Source of the DNA: Hanleya hanleyi
Lineage: Eukaryota; Mollusca; Polyplacophora; Lepidopleurida; Hanleyidae
Length of the DNA: 64,000 nucleotides
Direction of reading: 5' to 3'
Assembly: GCA_036873755.1 (NCBI GenBank)
Contig: JAVTVY010019576.1
Span: forward strand, 1 to 64,000
In this document: one piece after another, positions 47,050-59,318 of the stretch
Numbering within the stretch: position 1 is the stretch's first letter
Layout: each line of letters opens with the position of its first letter
Translations under genes and position numbers: made by a program
The notes under the pieces: model-generated
Told to the model about the DNA's origin: nothing
What the model saw: only the letters and a program-made list of their open reading frames with translations
Database searches by the model: none

Positions 47050-48304
47050 ATGGCTTTCATCCACGCCGAGTCGTGTCCTTCTACCAACAGTGAATTTGAT
47101 TTATGGACCGTCCCACCCACACAGACCAGTGCCGAAGAGGGCCAATGGGTGGAACATCTCCCCCTTTCCAGCCTACCTGGATTCAGCACATACGTACCTG
47201 TACGTGAAAGCTAAAATCACCAATAAAGATGGGTCTGTCCTCAGAGCAGATGCACCCGTAAGTCCAATGAATCTCTGGCTCCATTCGCTATTTCAGCAAG
47301 TGGATATATCGCTCAGTGATAAACTGGTGAGCGCCTCAACGAACACGTACCCGTACCGAGCCTACATCGAAACACTGTTATCCTACAGGCGTGACGCTAA
47401 AAAGTCGTATTAGACAGCCCCGTTGTTCTACCGAGATACCCCAGGCAAGATGGAAGCGAGTGCCGAAAATGACGGCTATACGGAGAGAATGGATGTCACA
47501 GCAGAGAGTCACTCGGTCGATATGATGGGACGTCTGCATGCGGACTTATTCATGCAGGACCGATACCTCTTGAATGGAGTACCTGTCAAAATACGACTAG
47601 TGCGCGCAACGCCTGCGTTTGCCTTGATGGCTCCGAATGAGGACCTCGAGTATAACATTGTCATCCAAGAGGCCAGTCTGTTTGTGCGCAAAGTGAAACC
47701 GAGCCCAGGCGTACAGTTGGGTCACATCAGAGCCTTGGAGAAAAAACCAGCCCAGTACCCGATTCGACGAGTACAGACCAAGGTCTTTTCCGTTCCTAAA
47801 GGGAATATGATTGCCAATCAAGAAAACCTGTTCCTGGGAGATTTGCCCAAGCGTTTAACGCTAGCCTGTGTGGAGAACGTCAGTTATAATGGGGCTCTCT
47901 CGAGGAATCCGTTCAACCTAAAAGCGTTCAACATCAATTTCGTGGCCCTGCATGTGGATGGCCAACAGGTACCGGCACGGCCCTTACAACCTAACTTCGG
48001 AACGGCCAATTACATCCGGAGCTATCTGAACCTGTTCACAGCAACTGGCCAAATCAACCAAGACGAGGGAAGTATGATCAGTCGAGATGACTTCGGCAAA
48101 AGGTATACGTTGTTCTGTTTCGATCTGACTCCCACCTTAGACAACGATCATCAACTGAGTCTCGTCGAGAAAGGCAACTTACGCTTGGAACTCCATTTCT
48201 GGACGCCTTTACCACGAACCATCAATGTGATTTGCTACGCTGAGTTTGACAACATTATTCAAATCGATAAAAGCCGTAACGTCCTGTGTGATTACGCCAC
48301 TTAA
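47050..48304 (+). pseudogene. Polinton major capsid protein, one frameshift and one stop
   Basis: Double jelly-roll type major capsid protein of the group often annotated in invertebrate genomes as 'F54H12.2-like'. It starts at ATG 47,050 (AFIHAESCPSTNSEFDLWTV). The frame shifts between about 47,170 and 47,190, just before SAHTYLYVKAKI, and a TAG at 47,411-47,413 interrupts the second frame. The long remainder (47,414-48,304) is open and includes FYRDTPGK, NLFLGDLPKRL and a C-terminal LRLELHFWTPLPRTINVICY. Total length is near 418 codons. In the family the protein forms the icosahedral shell. The TAA stop at 48,302-48,304 is immediately followed by the protease region. Confidence 0.85.
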
Positions 48305-48305
48305 C

Positions 48306-48779
48306 ATAGATACAGATCAGATCACCACCGCGCTGCGAAACGATGCGTGGGCACGAACGGTCTTTCAAGGGGTGTTCGCTCGAGATGTGTTCCCATTAGA
48401 CCGTGTGTATCCTGCTGCTTACGTCCTAAATACAGACCCGATGGATCGGCCCGGTCAGCATTGGGTGGCCGTGTACTTGACAATAGAGCAAGGCGAATAC
48501 TTTGACCCGTACGGCCTGTCACCCCTCCATCCCGATTTAACAGACTTCATGAAGCAAGGCACAGAGACGTGGTGTTGGAATACCAAAACGTTACAAAGCC
48601 TGACCAGTAGTGTGTGCGGACAATATTGCTTGTTTTACCTGTACCATCGATGTCGGGGAAGACCCTTATCTACCATCGTCCACATGTTTGACGAGTACCC
48701 CAAGGCCCAGGACCGAGATGTACTCGTATATGACTGGGCTGCCGTTCATTTCAATGTACAAGTCCCGTTCTGGGCTTAA
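48306..48779 (+). pseudogene. Adenain-like cysteine protease (Polinton), start codon lost
   Basis: About 157 codons, open to TAA 48,777-48,779. His lies in PGQHWVAVYL, an acidic residue in EYFDPYG, and the nucleophile Cys in SSVCGQYCLFYL. A Gln seven residues before that Cys gives the oxyanion position. This matches the His-acid-Gln-Cys order of adenovirus-type maturation proteases, which in the family cleave virion proteins. At the expected start the codon is ATA (48,306), directly after the capsid stop, and the frame has no ATG before the catalytic His. So a start-codon mutation, or use of a non-ATG start, is likely. The coding part otherwise looks intact. Confidence 0.8.
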
Positions 48780-48895
48780 GCTTTTTCACGCGGTTGTTCT
48801 CACGTTTGTTGTTGTTCACTGAAAAAGAAGAGATCTCAAAACTCTGTCGTGTGTGTTTTCTGTGTGAGCATGAATGCCGAATGTGGGACATGTGG
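48780..48895 (+). repeat. Conserved 3' flank of the protease, inverted copy at window end
   Basis: This flank (CGCGGTTGTTCTCACG, GTTGTTGTTCACTGAA, AGAGATCTCA, GTGTGTTTT and GAATGTGGG) is matched in inverted orientation by 63,869-63,990. Confidence 0.85.
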
Positions 48896-49800
48896 GATTA
48901 GTCCAGTAGAGTGCTCCTCCATGAGAGCTTCAAAATAAGACCTCATACGACCCCATCGCACCACTAGTGGCCCCTCTTGACCCTAAAACGTCTATTTCCA
49001 TACCGTCAGTTTCACGTTTCACCCCTCACGACTGCTTTACAATGATATTTCACTCGATCCAATCGGCCCACTAGTGGCCCACCTGGACCACAAAACGTCT
49101 ATTTCCATAATACGGCCAGACTGCGCATGCGCAGAATGTTGAAAACAAACAACACACTAGTCCAGGCGCATGCTCCTCCATGTATGCTTTACATTGATAC
49201 CTCACTCGACCCCATCGTACCACCAGGGGCCCCTCTCAGCCACAAAACGTCTATTTTCATAGTCTGTCTACTGCGCATGTGTACACACCCCTTACTTCGG
49301 ATGTTCCCTCACGACTGCTTTACAATGATACTTCTCTCGATCCAATCGGACCACTAGCGGCTCACCTGGACCCCAAAACGTATATTTGCATAGTCTTTGT
49401 CTACTGCACATGCGCAGAATGTTGAAAACGGAATACACACCCCTCCCGTCGGATGCTCCCTCCCGACTGCTTCCCAATAAGACTTCATACGACCCCATCG
49501 GCTCACTAGGGGCTCACCTAGACCCTAAAACCTCTATTTCCATAATACGGCCTGTCTGCGCATGCGCAGAATATTGAAAACAAACAACACATTAGTCCAG
49601 GCGCATGCTCCTCCACGAGAGCTTCAAAATAAGACTTCACTGAAGACCATAGGACCAATAGGGGCTCACCTACACCCCAAAATGGTCACCCAGTATGGAC
49701 CTATGCACTGAACCAGTATGGACCTATATACAGACCTACCCGGTACTTTAAAAAAAAATCACCGCTTCTAGACCCTTCCCATCGTATTTTTCATGGTGAG
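48895..49800 (+). repeat. Element-end repeat array with NRF1-like palindromes
   Basis: About five to six diverged units of 110-150 bp. Each contains CTCCT...GCTTTACAATGAT or similar, CTCGACCCCATCG, CCACTAGTGGCCC, CACAAAACGTCTATTT and often TGCGCATGCGCAGAAT. Perfect or near NRF1-type palindromes occur at 49,122 and 49,557, with weaker ones near 49,270 and 49,408. The same units occur at 57.5-58.2 kb and, inverted, at 60.3-60.8 kb. They are probably subterminal repeats of this Polinton group. Confidence 0.75.
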
Positions 49801-52600
49801 ACGCCCTCCCCCTCGTCTGTAACTAGGGTACGGTTCCCATGTCATTAAAATGTGGAAATACAAATAAATTGTCATAAACAAATTTAAAAAAATATGTAGG
49901 CCTATCTCTGGTGTGAAATTTTTAGGTATTATCGGAGGATATCTAGTTTATAAAACATACTGAAGTTTCAGGAATTTTCGAAAAGTTCATTATTAATTTT
50001 GAATGTAAACTTTGGAAGTTTAAATTGAAACATACTCTAACTTCAGATTAGGAATTGATTGAGCTGAACTCAAAACATTAGTTCTGGACTTCATTCAATA
50101 TGAAATGTTTTCTTCAAACTTTTTTCCGACTATTAAATTTTAATTTCGACTTAAAATTATATTCAAATTTAAATTCAAGTATTTAAAAATAATTTTACTT
50201 TAATCTTGATCAAATTCAATTGAAACTGAAATTTCATTCAAAAAACTGAAATTCCAATTCGAAATTAAAATTAACAACCAAGTTAGAATGATCATAAAAA
50301 ACATAAATAGGTTTCGAACTCAGTTGTTTTAATTCAAATTCGAATTTTAAACTTAAATCGCAAAATCACAATTTTCAAATGCTGGGTCTCCAATGGACAT
50401 GACATTTGCTACTGGACGTCACTGGTGGCTGAATGCGTGCCTGGACGGTTATCTCTTTTCTACTGAACATGAGTGGACGTGAGTTGTATGCTACTGGACT
50501 TGACTGGGCGTATGCCTGGACGTTAAACAGTAGGACCCTCACGCGAACGTCGGCGAGATCAACGTTCTTGGCAATGTTGAATGGCTTGACTTTACAACCA
50601 CGACTACGTCGTAAATGTTTATTTTCTAACAAATGCCTTGTCATATTTACACGATACTTCAGATCTAAAAAACGCAATAAATAAGCTTTCCATAGATATG
50701 AATTCTATGCAGGTTTTGCCTCCCATAGAACTAAATTTGACGAAAGATGTACACCGTTTTCAGTGCCGCTTTCACTGCGAAACGTTTTTGATCGAACTCT
50801 TGGTAACGTGGTCTGCGTTTTGCATCGGACATCTTCGACGAGGACCAAAGCACATCATTTTGAGTATGCAGTTACTTTCATCTGTAACCACTGGGAAAAC
50901 CCGGATGATAATGATAAAAACAGACAAGGACACGGATGATGGACTGGATGGAAAATACCCATATACAGGTCAGTACATGCATTCCTATCATTCGATACCA
51001 GAACTAGGTCAGAATCCACTGGAAGAATTTCCCCCGGCTCCCCACGTATTTGGGACTACTTTCTGTCCGCGGAGGCTGACCGCATCACCGCGGAGGAATT
51101 CGAGGTCAAATGTTGCCGGAACTATAACGGCTTTGACGGCCTCAGAGGTCAAAGGCCGTGAATGGCCGCTTCCTATACTATAACATGCAGCGGCCACGTG
51201 ACCGGCCTCGAAAGTAGGTCAATGGGGGACAAAAGTAGGTCAAGTAGAGTCAAGATGCCGTTTATATACTACTGGCATGAGTGCAGAAAACAATTAGAGG
51301 TGGGCTGGATCTTGATCGCAGACGTAACAATGTGACAAAATTTAGCAATATATGTAAAACACAATTCGCTGGAAAAGAAGATATACAGATAAGGGTCCGT
51401 ATATGTACCGTTAATTCAATTTTCGCCCCAACAACGGAAGCTGAAAATGTGTTTCAACCACCTTTTTCGTTTTTGTCGGGTTTTACCAAGGGTAAAACCC
51501 TACATTAGTATCACTTTTTTTTCTTTTTTCTTCTGCACATGTGTAGTTTTGATCTCCTGCCCGAAGACTGTTCTCATTTGATGCCCCTTACAGCATTCAC
51601 AACAGGCCTCGCACAAGCCATGCAATTCCAGGCGCTAAGAGTAATGGAATTTCGTTGAAAGGACATGGAAAGTCAGAGGAAATATATGTACAGAGTCCGG
51701 GAAAACGAGTGGAAAAAGCTAAGTTAGAAGTCCAGCGAAATTTATTGCGGAATAAAAATCCAAACAGCCGTGAAACGTGTTTGCTGGTGACCCTTCGCCA
51801 GATTGGAACGAGGTCAGACAGCTCATTTACATATTTTGTGTAGTCCATTGGTTGAACTAAACTCGTGACTGCAATCTCACGTTCGGCTATTTCCGTATTG
51901 GCGGAACACGTCAGTTTTCGCAGCTAAAGTGAGTTCTGGGGCTAGATTGTCGTGACTGTTTCCCGCTGAATTAATATTCATATTCTGTGACGTGTATTGG
52001 TCGAGGTCATAATGTCGACAGCTGATTGGCTCACGCTCTTGACATCTGTACTAATTTACGTATCAGAACAGTGTGCAGTCGCCATTGTTCGTTGGTTTGG
52101 AATTTAGCTTTGGGCTAATTTTGCCGATGCTGGGAAAATGCAAATTTAGTGAACATTGGCTGAGACTGGATGATTATGACTGTGAGAGGTGAGAGGACAG
52201 CAACGTACACGGTGTGTCAAACAAATGTGGATCTGTCCAATATCAGCGATGGTCCTTACGGAGCCATACAAAAATTACAGGATACACAAACTTTACACAC
52301 ATATTCTTGAGGTTGTTCTATATTATATGGCACTTTATGAATTATTATTACGAATATGAATTTTAATATTTTTGAACATTTTTCAATCTTTGGTAAGCTA
52401 CCTTACAACAAAAGTTATGATTCATATATAGTGCAAGATCACAAAGATGATCTTCACTTTAGATAGGGAATCGTCCTCAATGCGTTTTTGATACACACAG
52501 CTGGTGGGGCTAATTTTTGTCTAAAAAGCACCAAATTGACCATTTGAATAGATAAAGATAAAGAATAATCAAGACCTACAGACAAACACAACCACACTTA
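49801..52600. other. Mostly AT-rich, no confirmed gene
   Basis: 50.0-50.4 kb is a low-complexity run of AAATTC/GAAATT words. A 181-codon plus-strand frame at 50,638-51,183 has no recognised domain and is only a weak candidate. A block at about 51,110-51,260 has AGGTCAAAGG, GCCACGTGACC and repeated AGTAGGTCAA, similar in type to the regulatory block at 42.5 kb. Several LINE-like or other old repeats may be present but I could not name them. Confidence 0.4.
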
Positions 52601-52624
52601 CAGTGGTTCAAACCTGCCGTATTT

Positions 52625-52815
52625 GGCACTTTTCGGTGTATTTACAGTCGACATTTTCTCTCCAAAATTCTCGTTGCAAAATTATGACACCTTTAACCAA
52701 AATCATATTTAGACTTATTTGTTGGTCAAAATAGCTAAAATTGGTTTTGGTTAAAGGTGTCCTATTTTTGTAACAAGAGAAAATCCGCACCGAAAAGTGC
52801 CTAAAAATACGAAAA
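52625..52815. repeat. Imperfect foldback, about 90-bp arms
   Basis: GGCACTTTTCGGTG, ATTTTCTCT and GACACCTTTAACCAAAA on the left are answered in inverted order by TTTTGGTTAAAGGTGTC, AGAGAAAAT and CACCGAAAAGTGCC on the right. This is probably a small non-autonomous element. Confidence 0.75.
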
Positions 52816-53082
52816 TAAGCCAACTTACCAACTTTAGTGAGCCATAAATCCGTGTTCGTGCATCTGCAGTCCTTCATTATTTCGGGTCTTATAATTCAGC
52901 ATGAAGGCTGTACAAAATGGTCCATTTCATATCCCTTTGATAAAAGTGAAAGTTTGGCCCTTCAACCCGAACAGCTTGAGGACGATTCCCTATGTCAAGC
53001 GAACACCACCATTCTTCCCAAATATGGGACTAATAAACTCCTCTGATGCAAGTAAACCCGACATCAGTACTTTAAGTACTTT

Positions 53083-54935
53083 GATTCGTGTTATCAATAC
53101 AAAACGGAAAACGGTTATCGATTAATATTTGACTGTTACGGTGGACGGTTTACAAATGGTAGCATCTATCCCCGTTCAGAAAACGGTGATTGGCGTCAGG
53201 TACCTAAAATCGGTATCTACCGTTAAACCCATTTCCGTGCAACGAAATTCATCTGAAAATAGGTAGAACGGTACGTCTACCGTTTTTCATTCGACCAAAC
53301 GGAAAATGAAAAACGGTTACCAGTCAGCATTTCCGTTTATCATGTTCCAGCTCCATCACGGTAATTGGATATTTGATTCCGATACCCATTTTCGTTGTAC
53401 TGTTTTCAAATGAAAAATAGGAAGTCGGGTTGACTTACCGATTTCCAAACCGGAAAACGGGAATACTTCCGCTGGGAAAAGGGAACAATAATCGTTTCTT
53501 GTATTCTCCGTTAATTCAATTTTCGTTCCAACAACGCAATCTGAAAATGAGTTTCCCCCACCTTTTTTGTTTTTCGTTTTCTCAAATACAAAACGAAAAA
53601 CGGATATCGGTTACTATTTCACTGTTATGGTGGACGGTTTGCGAACGGTAGTATCTATTCCCGTAAAACCCATTCCCGTAATTTAAAATTCATTAAAAAA
53701 TAGGTAGAAATATCGTCTGCCGTTTTTTCATTCGACCAAACGGAAAACGAAAAGCGGTTACCGGTTAGCATTTCCGTTTATCATGTTCCAGCTCCATCAC
53801 GGTAAAAGGATATTTTATAAATATACCTATTTTCGTTGTACTTTTTCAAATGAGAAATAGCAAATCGGGAAGACATACCTATTTCCAAATCGAGAAACAG
53901 GAACAGAATTTCAAGAAAATGGTATATCTGTGGTAAACAAATCAAACCACATACCGTTTGACTGGATTAAAAACTTCAACCACATTTTGTTACGCACATA
54001 AAGGGGCCTTGTTAATAATGAACTCGTACCTTCTAACACGACTTCATCAGGACAATCTGGGCCCAATTTGACCCCCCCCCCCGTCCCCCTCCCCCAATCT
54101 GCGGTGTTTGTCTGTGTGGGTAACTGATCCGGAGACGCATTCTAGGGTATTTCCGAGCAATAAAACAATATGTTTGACATATTTTGTTGTTTCTCACAAC
54201 ATTTGTTTTATTAAATATTCGCTGTATATTTCATTTCAATCAAAAGGTTCATTAAGCTTTATTTTTTTCTTCAACAGTTCAGCTTATTCAGTAATTGAAC
54301 AATGATGACCCTAGATACATAGGTGTTTTCGTTTTTCGTTTTCTCTGCCTCGTTTTTGTGTTTTTTGCTGTTTTTTTTCGCTGAAAGTATTGCGGGGGGT
54401 GGGGTGGGAGGGTGGCACCCTGTTCCCTCACTCCATCTTCCATCATCCCTAGCGGTCTCGTCAAGGGAGATGTCTTTTCGTCTGTCTCAAGATGTCGGAT
54501 CGTAATGGATAAATTCTATTTAGAGGCGAAAAGCGTATTATCTTAGATGACTCAGATATGTTTTCCCAACTATTCCTGTTTCTCGATTTGGAAATGAGTA
54601 TATGTCTTCCCGATTTGCTATTTCTCATTTGAAAAAAAGTGCAACGAAAATAGGTATAGGTACAAAATATCCAATTACCGTGATCGGGCTGAAAACATGA
54701 TAAACGAAAATGCTGACCGTATTTCGTTTTCCGTTTGGTCGAACGAAACGGTACTTTACCTATTTTCTAATTTACGGAAATGGGTTTAACGGTAGATACC
54801 CATTTTAGGTACCTGACGCCGATCACCGTTTTCTAACGGGAATAGATGCTACCGTTCGCAAACCGTCCACCGTAACAACGAAATAGTAACCAAAAACCGT
54901 TTTTCGTTTTGTATTTGAGAAAACTGCACAATTCG
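53083..54935. mobile_element. Foldback or long-TIR element with an extra direct copy
   Basis: A segment of about 330 bp beginning TACAAAACGAAAAACGG, with GGTGGACGGTTT, CATTCGACCAAACGG and TATCATGTTCCAGCTCC, occurs at about 53,090-53,470 and 53,585-53,900 in the same orientation, and inverted at about 54,575-54,925. The second and third copies form long inverted repeats around a 670-bp centre that contains a C-rich run near 54,070 and no clear gene. I infer a non-autonomous element with long terminal repeats, plus a solo or duplicated left end. Sequence words based on AAAACGG and CCGTTTT dominate. Confidence 0.7.
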
Positions 54936-55189
54936 CCACAAGACGGGACGAAGGTCCGTGTAACCTTGCACAGTTCAATTTTCGTTTTTGGTTTCTCAAA
55001 ATCAAAAATTTAACTTTAATAGTCAATTTTCAATTTTCATTTTTCGTTTTACTTCGCGCAAAAATGAAAATCAAATATTGAAAATTGGCTTGAGTTCTCC
55101 ATTTTTCGTTATTTAATTTTTAACTTAGACGTATGAGTGCTCCCACGCACAAGGGTTATATGACGTAAATTACGGTGCGAGGAGTAGCA

Positions 55190-55570
55190 TAGAAAACGCA
55201 GATCTGGTCGTATGGGAGGTGCGGAGCGTAAGAGATATGTGCGTTGTACTGAACGAGATGCCGCAAGCCTGGCATTCCCACTAGAGTAGTACAGGCCGAC
55301 TGCCTCTCTTTAGAGAGAGGGGAACGTGCACACGCGGTGTTTATGGACAGTGTTAAAGCATTTGATTGTGTATGGCACACTGGAATGCTACACAAATTAT
55401 ATCAGAGAGGAATTAAAGGAAAGCAGTGGAGAATCTTCAAAAATGTTTACACCGATATGAAGACCCGTGATTCTTATAATGGCAAACTGTCGCGCTGGTT
55501 CGATATGAAGCGTGGTATCAGGCAAGGGAATCTTTTTATCTGCCAAGTTGTACTTAGTTTACAATGATGA
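55190..55570 (+). pseudogene. LINE reverse transcriptase fragment
   Basis: A frame from about 55,337 gives VFMDSVKAFDCVWHTGMLHK and later FDMKRGIRQG. These correspond to the 'F-D-x-x-K-A-F-D' and 'G-x-R-Q-G' blocks of non-LTR reverse transcriptases. The preceding 150 bp look related but contain stops and frame changes. Only part of the fingers and palm is present. It ends where the ACATGTAC minisatellite region begins. Clade is not assigned. Confidence 0.75.
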
Positions 55571-55935
55571 ATTTCTTTGATAGGCATTTAGAAGTCGGCG
55601 TATATAACACGATGCTATTCTATGTATAGCATCTTCTTTATTGCTGTGGAACTGACGTTTCGCAGAGTACATGTACATGGACACACACAGAATACATGAA
55701 TATGAACATGCGCAAGGTACATGTACTTGGACATGGGCGCACAGTACATGTGCATGGACATGCACAGAGTACATGTACATTGACATGTGTAGGGAACTTG
55801 CACAGGGACAGGTTACATGTTGATGGGCATGTACATGTACATGGATATGCACAGCTTCGTGTTGTACAGGGTACATGTACATGGACAGGCTACATGAACA
55901 TGGACAAGAAACATGTACATGGACAGAGTGCATGT

Positions 55936-55998
55936 ACATGAAGAGAGAGAATTAAGGTTTAACGTCGCATTCCTCAATATTTCAGCTATATAGCGATA
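55936..55998 (+). repeat. SINE-like fragment (mollusc type)
   Basis: GAGAGAATTAAGGTTTAACG and CAATATTTCAGCTATATAGC. A similar piece lies at 56,636-56,692. I associate this motif pair with interspersed repeats of molluscs. Identification is from memory of the motif only. Confidence 0.5.
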
Positions 55999-56999
55999 GT
56001 GTATGTACATGGACATGAACAGAGTATGTATACATGTACATGCACACAGTACATGTACATGGACATGCACAGAGTACATTTGCATGGACATGGAACATGT
56101 ACAGGCACATAGTACATGTTCAGGCAGATAGTACATGTACATGGATATGCACAGAATACATGGACATGCACAGAGTACATGTACATGGTTATGCACAGAG
56201 TACATGTATATGGACTTGTGCAGAGTACATGTACATGAGCATACGCAGACGTTTTGTACATGGACTTGCTCAAATTACATGTACGTGGACAGGGTACATT
56301 TACATGGACAAGGAGCATGTATATGGATAGATTACCTGTACATGGGCAGTGTACATGTGAATGAACATGCGCAGAGTAAATGTACATAGACACGCACAGA
56401 GTACACGAATATGAATATGAGCAAGGTACATGTACGTGGACATGGGCGCACAGTACATGTACATGGACATGCACAAAGTACATGTACATTGACATGTGTA
56501 GAGAACTTGCACATGGACAGGTTACATGTTGATGGGCATACGCAATGTACATGTACATGGATATGCGCAGATTACGTGTACATGAACAGGCTACATGCAC
56601 AGGAAACTTGTACATGGAGAGAGTGCATGAACATGGCGAGGGAGAGAAGGTTTAGCGTCAAATTCCCCAATATTTCAGATATATAGCGACATGGACAGAG
56701 TGTATATACATGAACATGAACGGGGTAGGTATACATGGATATGCACAGTAAATTAACATGGACAAGGAACATGTACATTGACAGATTGCATGTACAGGCC
56801 CATGTTACATGTAAAGGCACATAATACATGTACATGGATATGCACAGAATATATGGACATGCACAGAGTACATGTGCATGGGCATGCACAGAGTACATAT
56901 ACATGGACAAGGACATGTACATTGGCAGATTATATGTACATGGACAGCTTACATGTACAGGCACATAGTACATGTATAAGCACAGAGTACATGTACAGC

Positions 57000-57320
57000 G
57001 AGTGGTTGGGTGGTTTCAGGTTCTTGTTGCTTCAATGCATTTTGCTGAGAAGCAACAGGAACTTGATAATGTGATGTCTAGCACTGTAATATCACTTGTC
57101 TTTATTGCACTATGTAAGCGTCCTGTCTGTTCCTTGTGCGCTGTCCTCGGTGTTTTATGGGGTGGATGGAGGGTGTATGGTTCCATGCTGCTTCAAAGAT
57201 TTCTTCTTTGAAGTAGCAGGAACACAACTGGGCTGGATGGTGCTTAGTTGTATCGTCGTGATATAGCTGAAATATTGTTGAAAGCGACGTTAAATTCTAT
57301 CCACTCACTCACTCACTAGT
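57000..57320 (-). repeat. SINE-like element with CACTCA tail
   Basis: The end reads GATATAGCTGAAATATTG, then GCGACGTTAAATTC, then CACTCACTCACTCACT. The first part is the inverted counterpart of the pieces at 55.94 and 56.64 kb. A CACTCA-repeat tail after CGTTAAA is a pattern I associate with molluscan SINEs. The 5' part (57,000-57,240) has no recognised feature. Confidence 0.5.
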
Positions 57321-57524
57321 ACATGTACAGGGATATGCAAAGAATACATGGACATGCGCAGAGTATATGTACATGGACATGGACATGCACAAAGTACATG
57401 TACATGTACTTTCGCTACTACTCGAACTGATGCCGTCATCGATGACGTCAAAGATGCTGTGGACATCCCTCAAATCGGGGTCTACACCCCGAAAGCTACA
57501 AAATGACACCTCTCACGATACATT

Positions 57525-58245
57525 CGGACCAACAGTGGTCCATTTCTACCCCAAACACACCCCCACGCACACCAAACATGACCACTTTACCTACTACACC
57601 CAACTACGCATGCGCAGATTAACGAGACTTGCAATCAAAAACACGCCATTCTGACTCTACCCCACAAAAGCTTCACTTGGATACCTCCCACGACCCATTT
57701 GCACCAATAGTGGTCCATCCCTACCCCAAACACACCCCCACGCATCGCCAAAATGCCTGCTTTCTATACTACGGCCAGACGGCCAGACTGCGCAAGCGCA
57801 CACCGGACGAAAAATATGTCCAGTCGAATGCTCCTCCACGAGAGCTTCAAAATAAGACCCCATACGACACCATCGGAACACTAGGGGCTCACCTAGACCC
57901 CAAAACGCCCACCCAGCGCTATTTACCCACTACGCATGCGCAGTGACATTTTCAAAAAAATTCACCGCTTAGCTTCGGGACCCCACCCCTCGTGTTCTAC
58001 GTGGTGAGACGTGAAAAACAAGATCCCACAGCCCATATCGCAATGAGCATGTGTGAATTGCCCAGTATGGACCTATCCACTGAGCCAGAAGGTCTATGAG
58101 CCTATCCAGACCGTGAACTTTTCGAAAACTTTCACCCCTTAGCTCCGAGACCCTTCCCATCGTCTTTTACGTGGTGAGACGAAGAAAACAAGACCCCACA
58201 ACCCATAGTAAAATCCACAAAAAGAAATGACCACCCCTATAGCCC
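57525..58245 (+). repeat. Element-end repeat array (second copy)
   Basis: Units share CACCTCTCACGATACATTCG, CCAACAGTGGTCCAT, CCCCAAACAC, CTACGCATGCGCAGA and ACGTGGTGAGACG with the array at 48.9-49.8 kb, in the same orientation. NRF1-like ACGCATGCGCAG occurs at about 57,604 and 57,931. They probably mark the end of another, mostly deleted, Polinton copy. Confidence 0.65.
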
Positions 58246-58282
58246 GTACAGGCATTTCCCCGTATAGATGCAAATGTGCGAA

Positions 58283-58850
58283 TCAGGCCCTATTTTAGGG
58301 ATAAAATCCGTGTTCCGCATTTTATATTTTCGGGAAAAATCCTCAATTTACATAAACCCATTCTGTTGGCAGGCTCCGATAAGCCGGAGACCGATATTAG
58401 CCCTTTTGGACATGGTTGATAGGAGTTTTCCCCTATTTTACGGGTAAAGTCCGTGTTCCGCTTTTTATATTTTCGGGACAAATCCTCAATTTGCATACAC
58501 CCACTCCCCCACCCTACCTCTGTCGGCAGGTCCCGATAAGCCGGGGACCGAAATTAGCCCCTCTGCACCTGGTTGATAGTTTTCCCCTATTTTAGGGTTA
58601 AAGTCCGTGTTCCGCTTTTTTATATTTTCGGCACAAATCCTTAATTTATATACACCCACTCCTCCACCCTGCCTCTGTCGGCAGACCTCGATACGTCAGC
58701 GACCGATATTAACCCCTCTAGATCTGGTTGATAGGCGTTTCCCCTATTTTAGGGGTAAAGTCCGTGTTCCGCTTTTTATATTTTCGAGACAAATCTTAAT
58801 TTTACATGCAACCACCCATGACTTGATCGCCCTGGAGGAGCGCTTCACTT
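58283..58850 (+). repeat. Tandem repeat, about 150-bp unit, four copies
   Basis: Each unit has CCCTATTTTAGGG, AAGTCCGTGTTCCGC, TTTTATATTTTCGGG, ATACACCCACTCC, TCTGTCGGCAGG and GGTTGATAG. Units start near 58,285, 58,431, 58,588 and 58,740. Confidence 0.85.
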
Positions 58851-59318
58851 TCACATCTCACTCGACCCAATCGGTTCCCTATGGGCCCCTCTCGGCCCTA
58901 ATGAAAAAATAGGGGTACCCGGATGCTCACGAATGTTCCAGGGTAAAAAAAGGCTGATTCAATCCAGTGTAAGGCTGATTCAATCCAGTGTTCACGAATG
59001 TTCCATGGAGGCACGCGGCTTTAGGAACCCTTGCATGGAAAGCATCGCCTGGGAACCTCTGTTGGAGAGTACCTGGATGTTGGCACTTTGAAACTAACTT
59101 CGCAAATAGCATCAGACCAAGGTGTGCGACACGCGACATCGGACATCCCGGCCGCAGCGGACCTGTGACGTCATCGACCGCTGCGCTCTTCCCCATCGCT
59201 GATATCATCGCTGTGGAGCGAGAGACTCCTCAATGGGAACAGCCGATCCCCCGCGATCCGCGCCACCCCCTCCGCGCTGTTCTTTGAAGAGGTTCCAGAT
59301 GTGCATTCCCTACTACTG

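Larger units (their letters stand above)
42480..49800 (+). mobile_element. Polinton/Maverick-like element, partial and decayed
   Basis: Gene order on plus: PC4-like, chromodomain integrase, membrane protein, packaging ATPase, pX-like basic protein, virion-type protein, major capsid protein, adenain-like protease. The integrase, ATPase, capsid and protease set is the hallmark of Polintons/adintoviruses. The 3' end carries repeats shared with other parts of the window. No protein-primed DNA polymerase B is present, so the copy is either a deletion derivative or the polymerase lies on a part removed or displaced by rearrangement. Exact ends could not be set. Local base composition is clearly more GC-rich than the 30-42 kb flank. 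Confidence 0.85.
55665..57420. repeat. ACATGTACATGGACATGCACAG minisatellite
   Basis: Hundreds of bases of AGTACATGTACATGGACATG with GCACAG or similar, in about 24-bp steps. It is in four blocks (about 55,665-55,940; 56,000-56,630; 56,690-57,000; 57,310-57,420) separated by SINE-like pieces. The step is a multiple of three, so long frames stay open on both strands (His-Val and Met-Tyr-rich). These are repeat translations, not genes. The palindromic core ACATGT makes it self-complementary. Confidence 0.9.

Noticed and set aside
50638..51183. 181-codon frame as a gene
   Set aside because: No domain, no splice or promoter context that I can support; kept only as a weak mention.
55559..57000. Long His/Val- and Met/Tyr-rich frames on both strands
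   Set aside because: They translate an ACATGTACATGG minisatellite whose step is a multiple of three; both strands are open for that reason.
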